From DASZVN01 sp035547055 (GTDB lineage Bacteria; Pseudomonadota; Alphaproteobacteria; Rhizobiales; Methylopilaceae), in contig DASZVN010000214.1 of assembly GCA_035547055.1 (NCBI GenBank), positions 1 through 22,140 of the forward strand: a stretch of 22,140 nucleotides of DNA, written 5' to 3'. Below are positions 6,710 to 14,287 of this stretch, piece by piece (the first letter of the stretch is position 1; every line of letters begins with the position of its first letter). Below the pieces are notes generated by a model. It worked only from the letters and a program-made list of their open reading frames with translations. It made no database searches and was not told the DNA's origin. Both the position numbers and the translations under genes were made by a program.

Positions 6710-9235
6710 TCACGTAACGGCCCGTCGCGAGCCTGACAGGCCCAGACGCTGCGGCATCACGATTGCGGCCCAGCGCCATTCGCCGGCGCGACGGAAGGCG
6801 ACCCGGTCCCCGGCGCGGTTCGGCCCGTCGGCGACGAGGCCCAGCGCAATCGGGCGCCGCGCGGTGGGGCTGTGGCCGCTGCGGGTGACGCGGCCGACAA
6901 CCTCCCCCGCCGGTTCGGCGAGAAGGAGGGTGCCGGGCGACGGCGCGTCCGACCCATCCAGCAGCAGCCCGACCAGGCGCGGCCGCCCCGCCGCGGCGAG
7001 CGCAGGACGGGCGAGCGCGTCACGTCCGACGAAGTCGCCCTTGTCCGCTGCGACCAGGGTGCCGAGACCGAGATCGGCCGCGGTGGTGACGCCGCCGCCG
7101 TCCCGCACCGGATCCGGCACGCCGGCCTCGAGATGGAGCCGCTCCCAGGCACCGGTGCCGACGATCGCGCCGCCGGCATCGGCGACCCGCCCGGCCAGGC
7201 GCCGCCACAGCGCCGACATCCCCGCGGTGGCGATGACGATCTCGACCGCGGGCTCGCCCGTCGCCGCGTGCGGCACCGCCCAGGCCACGGCACCGCCGAC
7301 ATGGCCTCGCCACAACAGCCCGCTCGCCGGGCGCGAGCCGGCGTCGTCGGCAATGTCGCGGAGCAGAGACGGCGCCGCCGCGCCGCCTATCCATGCAGCG
7401 CTCCAAAGCGAGGTCTCGTCCGCGATCGAAACGTCGAGATCATGCCATTCCGCGGCCCAGCGCGTGAACCATCGCTGGCACCGAAGCCGCATCTCGGGTG
7501 CCGTGTTCAGCACAAAACGCATTGGTGAGAAGGCCGCAAGGTCGCCCGCGAAATGGACGAAGCCGAAAGGATCGAGCGCCACCGCCGGCGCCGCGCTCCC
7601 CGCGGTAAGCACCCCGAGGTCGGTCGCGAGCACCCGGTCGAGAAAGGCCTGGGCGTCGGGTCCGCCGACGGCGATGCGGCCACAGGTCGAGAGGTCGAAA
7701 AGCCCGGCGGTCGCCCGCGTCGCGGCGACTTCGCGGCGGATCGCCGTCTCCACCTCTTCACCCGGCCGCGGAAATGCCCGCGCCGGCGCCGGCGGTATGC
7801 CGCTTCCAGCCCTCGCCAGCGCGGCGAGCGGAATCGGTACGAGCGCCGTCTCGGCCCAGCCGTCCGGCACGCCGGGCGCACCGCCGAGACGCACCACTGC
7901 CGCCGCCGCGAGCGTCGCGGTCGCAGCATCGGCTCCGCCGCGGCCGAGCCGGACGTAGCGCGCGAGCTGACGCGGGCTGCGAAACCCCTCGTGAAGGGCG
8001 ACCGCGACGTCGCGCACTCGCACGCCGTTGGCGAGATCGACGGTCGCCTGTGCCTCCTCGGCCGGCGTCGCCGGATCGGGCAGGAGCGGCACGGCTTCGG
8101 CTGCGGGATCGGCGACGACGGAGATGGTGTGGACCGGCGCCGGCGGCGGTGCGGCGCCGAGGCTCGAGGCGGCGGCCGCGCCGGCATGCCAGCCGTCGTC
8201 GAGCGCGGCCGAGAGATTGCCGCGGCCGCCGGCGGCGCCGCCAACGAACAGCCAGTCCGGCCGCTCGATGACCGTGAACGCGCCGAGGCCGGCATCGAAG
8301 GCGAGCGCGGCCCCGGCCTGCGCCGCCAGGCGCAGCTCGGGGCTGAAGCCACCCGAGACCAGGAGGGCGTCGCAAGGGATGGTGTGGCGCAGCGCCACGC
8401 CATCCACGGTGAAGCGGTTGGCGACCACGACCGCCGACAGCCGGCCGCTGCCCAGCACCGCCACCGGTGCGCTGCCGAACGCCATGCGGATGCCGTGGGA
8501 GCGGACGACATAGGCGGTCGCGCTCTCCGGATCGAGCCGGAGGTCGACGATGCGCTCGACCGCGACGCCGGCCGCGGCAAGATCGAGCGCGGCGCGATAG
8601 CCTTCGTCGCCAGTGGTCGCGATCACGACGCGGCGGCCGGGCCGGACGCCGCGACAGCGCAAACCGAGGCGCGCGGCGGCGGCGAGCATAACGCCGGCGC
8701 GGTCGTTGCCAGGGAAAACCAGCGGCTTCTCGGCTGCGCCGGTGGCGAGCACCACCGCCTTCGCCGCCACGCGCCAGAGGCGGCTGCTGTCGAGGATGAA
8801 GGCGGCACCGTCGGCGCCGAGGACCGTGACGGCCGCGCCGGTGAGGATGGTCACGCCGTCGCGGCCACGAAGCCCCGCGATGCGACCGTCGAGCCACGCC
8901 GTCACCGGCATCCCGTCGACGAAGCCGTCATAGCCGTCGGCGACGCCGCCGAGCCGAGCCGCCCGCTCGGCCAGGAGCACAGGGCGTCCAGCCGCCGCAG
9001 CCGCCTCCGCCGCGGCGATGCCGGCCGCGCCGCCGCCGACCACCAGCACGTCGACTACGCGCTCGACCTGCTCGGTCCGGAGGAGCGGCCCGGCGTCGCG
9101 GATCTCGGGCCGCCGCGCGATCACGCCGAGGCGCCGCAGCAAAAGGTCGAGCGCCGGCAGAAGGCGCGGCGGCCGGCGGCCGATCTTGAATTCCGCGCCC
9201 GGCGGCAGCAGGCGGCGGAGCGGGCCGCGACTCAT
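6710..9235 (-). CDS. Sarcosine oxidase alpha-subunit-like flavoprotein lacking the N-terminal ferredoxin-like domain
   Basis: An 841-residue protein. The FAD/NAD-type dinucleotide fold begins at VDVLVVGGGAAG (Gly67-Gly72). A linker segment with ALHEGFRSPRQLARY matches the SoxA pattern. The C-terminal third is an aminomethyltransferase (GCV_T) fold starting near REVAATRATAGLFDLS, which in SoxA binds tetrahydrofolate and captures formaldehyde. Classical SoxA proteins are nearer 960-1000 residues and begin with a [2Fe-2S]-type ferredoxin fold; here only about 60 unrelated residues precede the FAD motif. The ATG at 9235 overlaps the SoxB-like stop by four bases, so the N-terminus cannot extend further without running through the neighbour. 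It probably forms a complex with that neighbour to oxidise an N-methyl amine or imino acid. The substrate is unknown. Confidence 0.85.
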   Translation of the reverse strand: MSRGPLRRLLPPGAEFKIGRRPPRLLPALDLLLRRLGVIARRPEIRDAGPLLRTEQVERVVDVLVVGGGAAGIAAAEAAAAAGRPVLLAERAARLGGVADGYDGFVDGMPVTAWLDGRIAGLRGRDGVTILTGAAVTVLGADGAAFILDSSRLWRVAAKAVVLATGAAEKPLVFPGNDRAGVMLAAAARLGLRCRGVRPGRRVVIATTGDEGYRAALDLAAAGVAVERIVDLRLDPESATAYVVRSHGIRMAFGSAPVAVLGSGRLSAVVVANRFTVDGVALRHTIPCDALLVSGGFSPELRLAAQAGAALAFDAGLGAFTVIERPDWLFVGGAAGGRGNLSAALDDGWHAGAAAASSLGAAPPPAPVHTISVVADPAAEAVPLLPDPATPAEEAQATVDLANGVRVRDVAVALHEGFRSPRQLARYVRLGRGGADAATATLAAAAVVRLGGAPGVPDGWAETALVPIPLAALARAGSGIPPAPARAFPRPGEEVETAIRREVAATRATAGLFDLSTCGRIAVGGPDAQAFLDRVLATDLGVLTAGSAAPAVALDPFGFVHFAGDLAAFSPMRFVLNTAPEMRLRCQRWFTRWAAEWHDLDVSIADETSLWSAAWIGGAAAPSLLRDIADDAGSRPASGLLWRGHVGGAVAWAVPHAATGEPAVEIVIATAGMSALWRRLAGRVADAGGAIVGTGAWERLHLEAGVPDPVRDGGGVTTAADLGLGTLVAADKGDFVGRDALARPALAAAGRPRLVGLLLDGSDAPSPGTLLLAEPAGEVVGRVTRSGHSPTARRPIALGLVADGPNRAGDRVAFRRAGEWRWAAIVMPQRLGLSGSRRAVT

Positions 9236-10470
9236 GCCGGCTCCCGCACCGGCCGCTCGTCGAGCAGCGCCCCGGTGACGAAGCGCTCCGCCGCGAAGGG
9301 TTGCAACGCCGCGTCGAGGCCGCCCTGGCCGATCGCCGCCGCGAGCGCCGTGCCGATTGACGGCGCCGCCGCTACCTCGCCGTCGTCCCAGCCAAGGCAG
9401 GCCCACAGGCCCTCCGGCCCGAGCGGCCCTAGGATCGGCGCCCCGTCGGGGGTCGCGAGGGTGGTCGCGCTCGCCCCCGCGGCCAGCGACAGCCGGCTGG
9501 ACGCCGGCAACAGCGTCGTCAGGCGCGTCGCGGCCTCGCTCGCCGCGCTCCAGGCGGCGCGGCCGGGTGCAGCGTCGACGGCCAGGAGCATTCCGCCGCG
9601 GCGGCTGCGGCTCGCGAGGCCGCCGAGCAGGCTGCTCTCGACCGTGACATCGAGGACCGGCGGCCCCGGTGCCATGGTAAAGACGTGCCGCACCCGCGGC
9701 TCCAGCGGCACCGCAACGCCTGCGGCAGCAAGGAGGGGCACCGCCGCGGCATCCGTCACGACAACGGTTTCCGCCGCCACGCGCCCCTTCGTGGTCTCGA
9801 CTCCCGCGACGCGGTCGCCCGCGAGCCTCAATCCCGTCGCCGGACATCCCTCGACGATGTCGGCACCGAGCGCCGCCGCCATGCGGGCGAAGCCCCACAT
9901 CACAGCTTCACCATCGACCAGCGCCGCGCCTGGCTGCCACAACGCGCCGGCCAACGGTCCGGGAAGGGCCAGATCGGGCGCGAGGCGCGGCAGTAGGCTC
10001 CGCGCCTCGCGCGGCGGCACCATCCAGCTCGCCGCACCGGCCTCAGCCGCCACCGCGGCGACATAGGCCAGGCGGTCGAGCTCCAGCTCGGAATGCGCCA
10101 GGACCAGGAGTCCCCGCGGCGTCAGGCCCAGGTTGAAGTCGAGCGTTCGCGACAGGCCCTCGTAGCGCCGACGCGCCTCGGCGTAGAGCGCGATCGCCGC
10201 CGGCTCGCGCCGATCCGTCCGAAGGACCGCGTTGATGGCGCCGGGCGCCCCCTCCAGCGGGCCGGCGGAGAGGAGACCGACACGGGGCGGATCGTAGAGG
10301 CGGCGCAAGTGATAGGCCAGTGCCAGGGCCGCGGCGCCGCCGCCCAGGATCACGACGTCATAACGGTCCGCCGGGGCCACCGGCCGCCGTGCCGGCTCCG
10401 ACCCGGTGCCGAAGCGCCGCGCCTCCCGAACAAGTGAAAACCAGGAAAAGCGGCGGACCGGCGCGCGCAT
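9232..10470 (-). CDS. Sarcosine oxidase beta-subunit-like FAD-dependent oxidoreductase (DAO fold)
   Basis: A 412-residue DAO-family flavoprotein. The FAD-binding start is YDVVILGGGAAALALAYHL (residues 37-55). SoxB-like features include the leader FSWFSLVREARR and the stretch ALYAEARRRYEGLSRTLDFN. A late GAPILGPLGPEGLWACLGWDDGE region matches the C-terminal FAD contacts of the family. In classical SoxB a His in an HDxVxWxxAR motif is covalently linked to FMN; the aligned segment here reads GEAVMWGFAR, with Gly187 in the His position, so covalent FMN is not expected. The active-site oxidation is presumably of a secondary or tertiary amine. It is the first gene of the minus-strand block, facing ccmI across 143 bases, with GAGGG before the ATG. 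No SoxD or SoxG gene is nearby. Confidence 0.85.
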   Translation of the reverse strand: MRAPVRRFSWFSLVREARRFGTGSEPARRPVAPADRYDVVILGGGAAALALAYHLRRLYDPPRVGLLSAGPLEGAPGAINAVLRTDRREPAAIALYAEARRRYEGLSRTLDFNLGLTPRGLLVLAHSELELDRLAYVAAVAAEAGAASWMVPPREARSLLPRLAPDLALPGPLAGALWQPGAALVDGEAVMWGFARMAAALGADIVEGCPATGLRLAGDRVAGVETTKGRVAAETVVVTDAAAVPLLAAAGVAVPLEPRVRHVFTMAPGPPVLDVTVESSLLGGLASRSRRGGMLLAVDAAPGRAAWSAASEAATRLTTLLPASSRLSLAAGASATTLATPDGAPILGPLGPEGLWACLGWDDGEVAAAPSIGTALAAAIGQGGLDAALQPFAAERFVTGALLDERPVREPA

Positions 10471-10613
10471 GGGCCCTCGGAGCGGCCGTCGGACGATGCC
10501 AAACTAACGCAGTTTCCGCGGCGGGGAAGCCCATGCCCTCTGCCGGCACGCGACGCCATGTCCCCGGACCAGCGGGGATCCGTTTGGCGAAGCGGCGTGT
10601 TAGGAAGGCGGCC
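10471..10613. promoter_or_regulatory. Divergent intergenic region between the SoxB-like gene and ccmI
   Basis: Both flanking genes read outward, so promoters in both directions are expected here. A small inverted repeat AAACT-AACGC-AGTTT lies at 10501-10515 in an otherwise GC-rich stretch, and a 6-base-arm hairpin TCCCCG-GACCAG-CGGGGA lies at 10561-10578 without a T-run. I see no strong -35/-10 pair on either strand. The short AT-rich repeat is the best operator candidate. Confidence 0.35.
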
Positions 10614-11723
10614 ATGTCGATCTGGCTCGTGCTGGCGCTGATGACGCTGGCGGCGATCCTTGCCGTGCTGGCGCCTCTGGCGCGGCGCCGCGAGGCCGCC
10701 GCCGGCACCGACGTCGTCGTCTATCGCGACCAGCTCGCCGAGATCGGCCGCGACGAAGCCCGCGGTGCCATCGGCGCCGAAGAGGCGGGGGCCGCCCGCC
10801 TGGAGGTCCAGCGCCGCCTCCTCGCCGCCGACGCCCGGCGCGACCCGGCAGTTGCAGCCAGCCCCAGAGAGCCCGCGTGGCGCCGTCGCGTAGTCGCCGT
10901 GCTGGCCTTCGTCCTCATCCCGACCGCCGCAGCCACGACCTATCTCGCGATCGGCCGCCCCGATCTCCCCGACGAGCCGATCGCCGCCCGCCTCGCCGCG
11001 CCGCCGGACCATCAGAACATCGCGGACCTGATGGGCCGGGTCGAGGCCCGTCTCGCGAGCCATCCCGACGACGGCGAGGGCTGGGCTGTGATTGCGCCGG
11101 TCTATCTCCAGATGAGCCGCTACCAGGACGCCGCCCATGCCTTCGATCAGGCCGAGCGCCTGCTCGGGCCGTCGGCCGACCGTGCTGCCGGACGCGGCGA
11201 GGCCTTGACGCTCGCCGCCGGCGGGGTCGTCACCGCCGATGCCAAGGAGGCCTTCCAGGATGCCCTGAAGCGTAGCCCGAAGATGCCGCGCGCCCGCTAC
11301 TGGCTGGCCCGCGCGGCGGCGCAGGACGGCGACACCGCTGCCGCGGCGGCCGCCTATCGCTCCCTCATCAAGGATGCGCCCGCGGGGGCGGCTTGGCTGC
11401 CGGTGGTGCGGCAGGCCCTGGCCGAGGAGGCGTTGGGCGCGGATGGCAAGATGCCGGCGGTCGATCCCAAGGTTCTCGCCGGCGTGCCGGCCGACCAGCG
11501 GCTTGCCAGGATCCACGGCATGGTGGAGGGGCTGGCCGATCGCTTGAAGGCCGCGCCGCGCGATCTCGGCGGGCAGCTTAGGCTGGTCCGCGCCTGGGCG
11601 ATGCTGGGCGACCGGGACAAGGCCAAGGCCGCCGCCGCCGCCGCAAACGCGGCGTTCGCTGACGATGCCGCTGCAAAACAGCGCATCGCCGACCTCCTGC
11701 TCGGCCTGGGGCTCGCCGGATGA
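10614..11723 (+). CDS. ccmI: c-type cytochrome biogenesis protein CcmI
   Basis: A 369-residue inner-membrane protein of the cytochrome c maturation system (system I). A first membrane helix covers about residues 2-20. A cytoplasmic loop with VYRDQLAEIGRDEARGAI is a hallmark of CcmI, and a second helix covers about 93-113. A large periplasmic region follows with TPR-like repeats from about 135 that bind the C-terminus of apocytochrome c. It delivers apocytochrome to the CcmF/CcmH ligation complex. The ATG at 10614 has GGAAGG five bases upstream and gives the membrane anchor directly. The gene ends in a four-base overlap with ccmE and is the first gene of the plus-strand ccm operon. Alternative name: cycH. 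Confidence 0.95.
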   Translation: MSIWLVLALMTLAAILAVLAPLARRREAAAGTDVVVYRDQLAEIGRDEARGAIGAEEAGAARLEVQRRLLAADARRDPAVAASPREPAWRRRVVAVLAFVLIPTAAATTYLAIGRPDLPDEPIAARLAAPPDHQNIADLMGRVEARLASHPDDGEGWAVIAPVYLQMSRYQDAAHAFDQAERLLGPSADRAAGRGEALTLAAGGVVTADAKEAFQDALKRSPKMPRARYWLARAAAQDGDTAAAAAAYRSLIKDAPAGAAWLPVVRQALAEEALGADGKMPAVDPKVLAGVPADQRLARIHGMVEGLADRLKAAPRDLGGQLRLVRAWAMLGDRDKAKAAAAAANAAFADDAAAKQRIADLLLGLGLAG

Positions 11724-12169
11724 GCTTGTCGCGAAAAGGGCGCCGGCTCCTCCTGATCGGTGGCTGCGGCATCGTCCTCGCGGGCGCGCTGGCGCTGGTG
11801 CTGACCGCGATGTCGAGCTCGATCGTGTTCTTCCGCGCGCCGAGCGAGATCGTGGCCCACCCGCCGGCGCCGGGCACAAGGCTCCGCCTGGGCGGGCTGG
11901 TGGCCGAGGGCAGCGTGGTCCGCAACGGCCGCGACGTCGCCTTCGACGTGACCGACGGCCTGCACAAGGTCCATGTCACCTACGAGGGTCTGCTGCCGGA
12001 CCTGTTCCGCGAGGGCCAGGGCGTCGTCACCGAGGGCACGATGACCCCCGGCGGGAGCTTCCACGCCGACACCGTGCTCGCCAAGCACGACGAACGCTAC
12101 ATGCCGAAGAACGTGGTCGACGCCCTGAAGGCAAAGGGCGAATGGCGCCCGGAGACGGCAACGCAATGA
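11720..12169 (+). CDS. ccmE: Cytochrome c maturation haem chaperone CcmE
   Basis: A 149-residue periplasmic haem chaperone anchored by one N-terminal helix (about residues 9-31). An OB-fold beta-barrel follows. The haem-binding motif HDERYMPK is near the C-terminus, with His123 as the covalent haem ligand and Tyr127 as the axial ligand. CcmE accepts haem from CcmC with the CcmAB ATPase, then passes it to CcmF. The start ATG overlaps the ccmI stop (ATGA), so translation is coupled. The C-terminal tail after the motif is short, as expected. CcmABCD and CcmG are not encoded in this window. Alternative name: cycJ. Confidence 0.96.
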   Translation: MSLSRKGRRLLLIGGCGIVLAGALALVLTAMSSSIVFFRAPSEIVAHPPAPGTRLRLGGLVAEGSVVRNGRDVAFDVTDGLHKVHVTYEGLLPDLFREGQGVVTEGTMTPGGSFHADTVLAKHDERYMPKNVVDALKAKGEWRPETATQ

Positions 12170-12176
12170 TACAACA

Positions 12177-12272
12177 CCGTCATTGCGAGCGAAGCAAAGC
12201 AATCCAGGGGCACCAAGCGCCGGCGCTGGCGGCCCCCGGATCGCTTCGTCGCTGCGCTCCTCGCAATGACGG
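12177..12272. repeat. Palindromic dispersed repeat, copy 1 (between ccmE and ccmF)
   Basis: An imperfect inverted repeat of 96 bases. It begins CCGTCATTGCGAGCGAAGC and ends with the complementary GCAATGACGG. The arms pair over CCGTCATTGCGAG and over a GAAGC-ATCC segment, with an inserted stretch in the right arm and a loop of about 22 bases. It shares its ends and its arm core with the copy at 14294. It splits an otherwise tight operon without interrupting a gene. It can form a long stem in mRNA, so a role in transcript processing or stability is possible. The class is commonly seen in alphaproteobacterial genomes, often misread as protein with tails such as AALAMT. Confidence 0.85.
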
Positions 12273-12287
12273 CCGAGGTGCCACACG

Positions 12288-14282
12288 ATGATCGCCGAGA
12301 GCGGCCACTACGCCCTGGTGCTGGCGCTGATGCTGGCGGCGGTCCAGACGGTGGTGCCGTTCTGGGGCGCCCGGGTCGGCGACCGGCGCCTGATGGCGAT
12401 CGGCGACGGTACTGCGGCCGGCCAGTTCGCCTTCGTGCTTGCGGCCTTCGCGGCGCTCGTCACCGCGCACGTCACGTCCGATTTCTCGCTCGTGAACGTC
12501 TACCAGAACTCCAGCGTCGCGAAGCCCTTGATCTACAAGATCACCGGCGTGTGGGGGAACCACGAGGGCTCCCTCCTCCTCTGGGTGCTGGTGCTGGCGC
12601 TGTTCGGCTTCGCCGTCTCGGCCTTCGGCCGCAATCTCCCGCCGCGCCTCAAGGCCGACGTGCTCGCCGTCCAGGGCTCGATCGCGGTCGCGTTCCTGCT
12701 GTTCATGCTGCTCACCTCGAACCCGTTCGCCCGGCTGGTGCCGGCACCGTTCGAGGGGCAGGACCTGAACCCGCTGCTGCAGGACCCCGGCTTGGCCTTC
12801 CATCCGCCGATGCTCTACATCGGCTATGTCGGCTTCTCGATCGCCTTCGCCTTCGCCATCGCCGCCCTGATCGAGGGCCGGATCGACGCGGCCTGGGCGC
12901 GCTGGGTCCGTCCGTGGACGCTGGCCGCCTGGATCTTCCTCACCCTCGGCATCGCCGGTGGCTCCTATTGGTCCTATTACGAGCTCGGCTGGGGCGGCTT
13001 CTGGTTCTGGGATCCGGTCGAGAACGCTTCGCTGATGCCATGGCTCGCCGGCACCGCGCTGCTCCACTCCGCCCTCGTGATGGAGAAGCGGGAGGCGCTC
13101 CGGGTCTGGACCGTGCTCCTCGCCATCCTGACCTTCGGGCTCTCGCTCCTCGGTACCTTCCTGGTGCGCTCGGGCATCCTGACCTCGGTGCATAGCTTCG
13201 CCGAGGACCCGGCGCGCGGGATGTTCGTGCTGATGATCCTCGGCTTCTTCGTCGGCGGGGCGCTGCTGCTCTATGCTTGGCGGGCGCCGGTGCTGCGCCA
13301 GGGCGGGCTGTTCGCCCCGGTCTCGCGCGAGGGCGCGCTGGTCCTCAACAACATCCTGCTCACCGCCGCCGCGGCCACGGTGCTGGTCGGCACGCTCTAC
13401 CCGCTCGCCCTCCAGGCGCTCGCCGGCGACAAGATCTCGGTCGGCCCGCCCTTCTTCAACGTCACCTTCGGGCCGCTGATGGCGGCGCTCCTCGCCGCCC
13501 TGCCCTTCGGCCCGCTCCTCGCCTGGAAGCGCGGCGACCTCCTGTGGGCGACCCAGCGGCTCTACGCCGCCTTCGGCGCCGCCCTTCTCGGTGCGCTCGC
13601 GGTGATCGCGTTCACCACTGGCGGGCCGGTGCTGGCGGTAGTCGGCGTCGCGCTCGCCGCCTTCGTCATCGTTGGTGCCTTCGCCGAAATCGCGGCGCGG
13701 TGCCGCCTGTTCGACGTGCCGCTCGGCGACAGCCTGCGCCGCGCCGTCGGGCTGCCGCGTGCCAACTGGGGCTCCGCGCTCGCCCATCTCGGGATGGGAG
13801 TGAGCCTCCTCGGCATCGTCGCCTCGACCGCCTGGAGCCTCGAGACCATCGCCGCGGTCAAGATCGGCCAGAGCGTCGCGGTCGGGGCCTACACCCTCAC
13901 GCTGACCGACCTCCACCAGCGCAAGGCGTCGAACCACGACGACCTCGTGGGCGATTTCGTCATCCGCAAGGGCGGCGTCGTGGTCGGCAGCGCCCACCCG
14001 GCCAAGGAGAGCTTCACCACCCGCCAGATGACCACGACCGAGGCCAGCCTGGTCGATTTCGGCCCGTCCCAGGTCTACGTCTCGCTCGGCGAGACCGGCG
14101 CCGATGGAACGGTCGCGGTCCGCGCGCAGTGGAAGCCGTTCGTGCTGTTCATCTGGCTCGGCGGCGGCATCATGGCCTTCGCCGGCGCGGTGTCCCTCTC
14201 CGACCGCCGCCTCCGCGTCGGCGCCCCGCGTCGTGCCCGCGCCGCCCAGCCGGTGCGGCCGCAGGCCGAACCGGCGGAGTGA
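12288..14282 (+). CDS. ccmF: Cytochrome c haem lyase subunit CcmF
   Basis: A 664-residue polytopic membrane protein with many hydrophobic helices. The tryptophan-rich WWD signature ELGWGGFWFWDPVENASLM lies at about residues 232-250, preceded by GGSYWSYY. Conserved His residues flank it (for example His61, His172 and His260). CcmF takes haem from CcmE and, with CcmH and CcmI, ligates it to the CxxCH motif of apocytochromes in the periplasm. The length is normal. The ATG at 12288 has GAGG nine bases upstream, just outside the palindromic repeat. The stop lies five bases before the ccmH start preferred here. A long antisense open frame covers this gene and is a composition artefact. Alternative name: cycK. 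Confidence 0.96.
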   Translation: MIAESGHYALVLALMLAAVQTVVPFWGARVGDRRLMAIGDGTAAGQFAFVLAAFAALVTAHVTSDFSLVNVYQNSSVAKPLIYKITGVWGNHEGSLLLWVLVLALFGFAVSAFGRNLPPRLKADVLAVQGSIAVAFLLFMLLTSNPFARLVPAPFEGQDLNPLLQDPGLAFHPPMLYIGYVGFSIAFAFAIAALIEGRIDAAWARWVRPWTLAAWIFLTLGIAGGSYWSYYELGWGGFWFWDPVENASLMPWLAGTALLHSALVMEKREALRVWTVLLAILTFGLSLLGTFLVRSGILTSVHSFAEDPARGMFVLMILGFFVGGALLLYAWRAPVLRQGGLFAPVSREGALVLNNILLTAAAATVLVGTLYPLALQALAGDKISVGPPFFNVTFGPLMAALLAALPFGPLLAWKRGDLLWATQRLYAAFGAALLGALAVIAFTTGGPVLAVVGVALAAFVIVGAFAEIAARCRLFDVPLGDSLRRAVGLPRANWGSALAHLGMGVSLLGIVASTAWSLETIAAVKIGQSVAVGAYTLTLTDLHQRKASNHDDLVGDFVIRKGGVVVGSAHPAKESFTTRQMTTTEASLVDFGPSQVYVSLGETGADGTVAVRAQWKPFVLFIWLGGGIMAFAGAVSLSDRRLRVGAPRRARAAQPVRPQAEPAE

Positions 14283-14287
14283 CTGGA

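Noticed and set aside
9236..9898. In-frame upstream extension of the SoxA-like gene, which could have supplied the missing ferredoxin domain
   Set aside because: The translation is an out-of-frame shadow of the SoxB-like gene with no cysteine cluster pattern or ferredoxin fold.
7553..10066. An 837-codon plus-strand open frame opposite the SoxA/SoxB-like genes
   Set aside because: Composition-driven Arg/Ala/Gly-rich translation with no recognisable motif, antisense to two clear flavoprotein genes.
10561..10578. Hairpin TCCCCG-GACCAG-CGGGGA upstream of ccmI considered as a terminator
   Set aside because: Short stem with no T-run on either strand and located between divergent genes, where no terminator is expected.
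12177..12272. Repeat copy 1 considered as an insertion-sequence remnant or CRISPR-like unit
   Set aside because: It is a single short palindrome with no transposase, no spacer series and no obvious target duplication; it fits a REP-like dispersed element.
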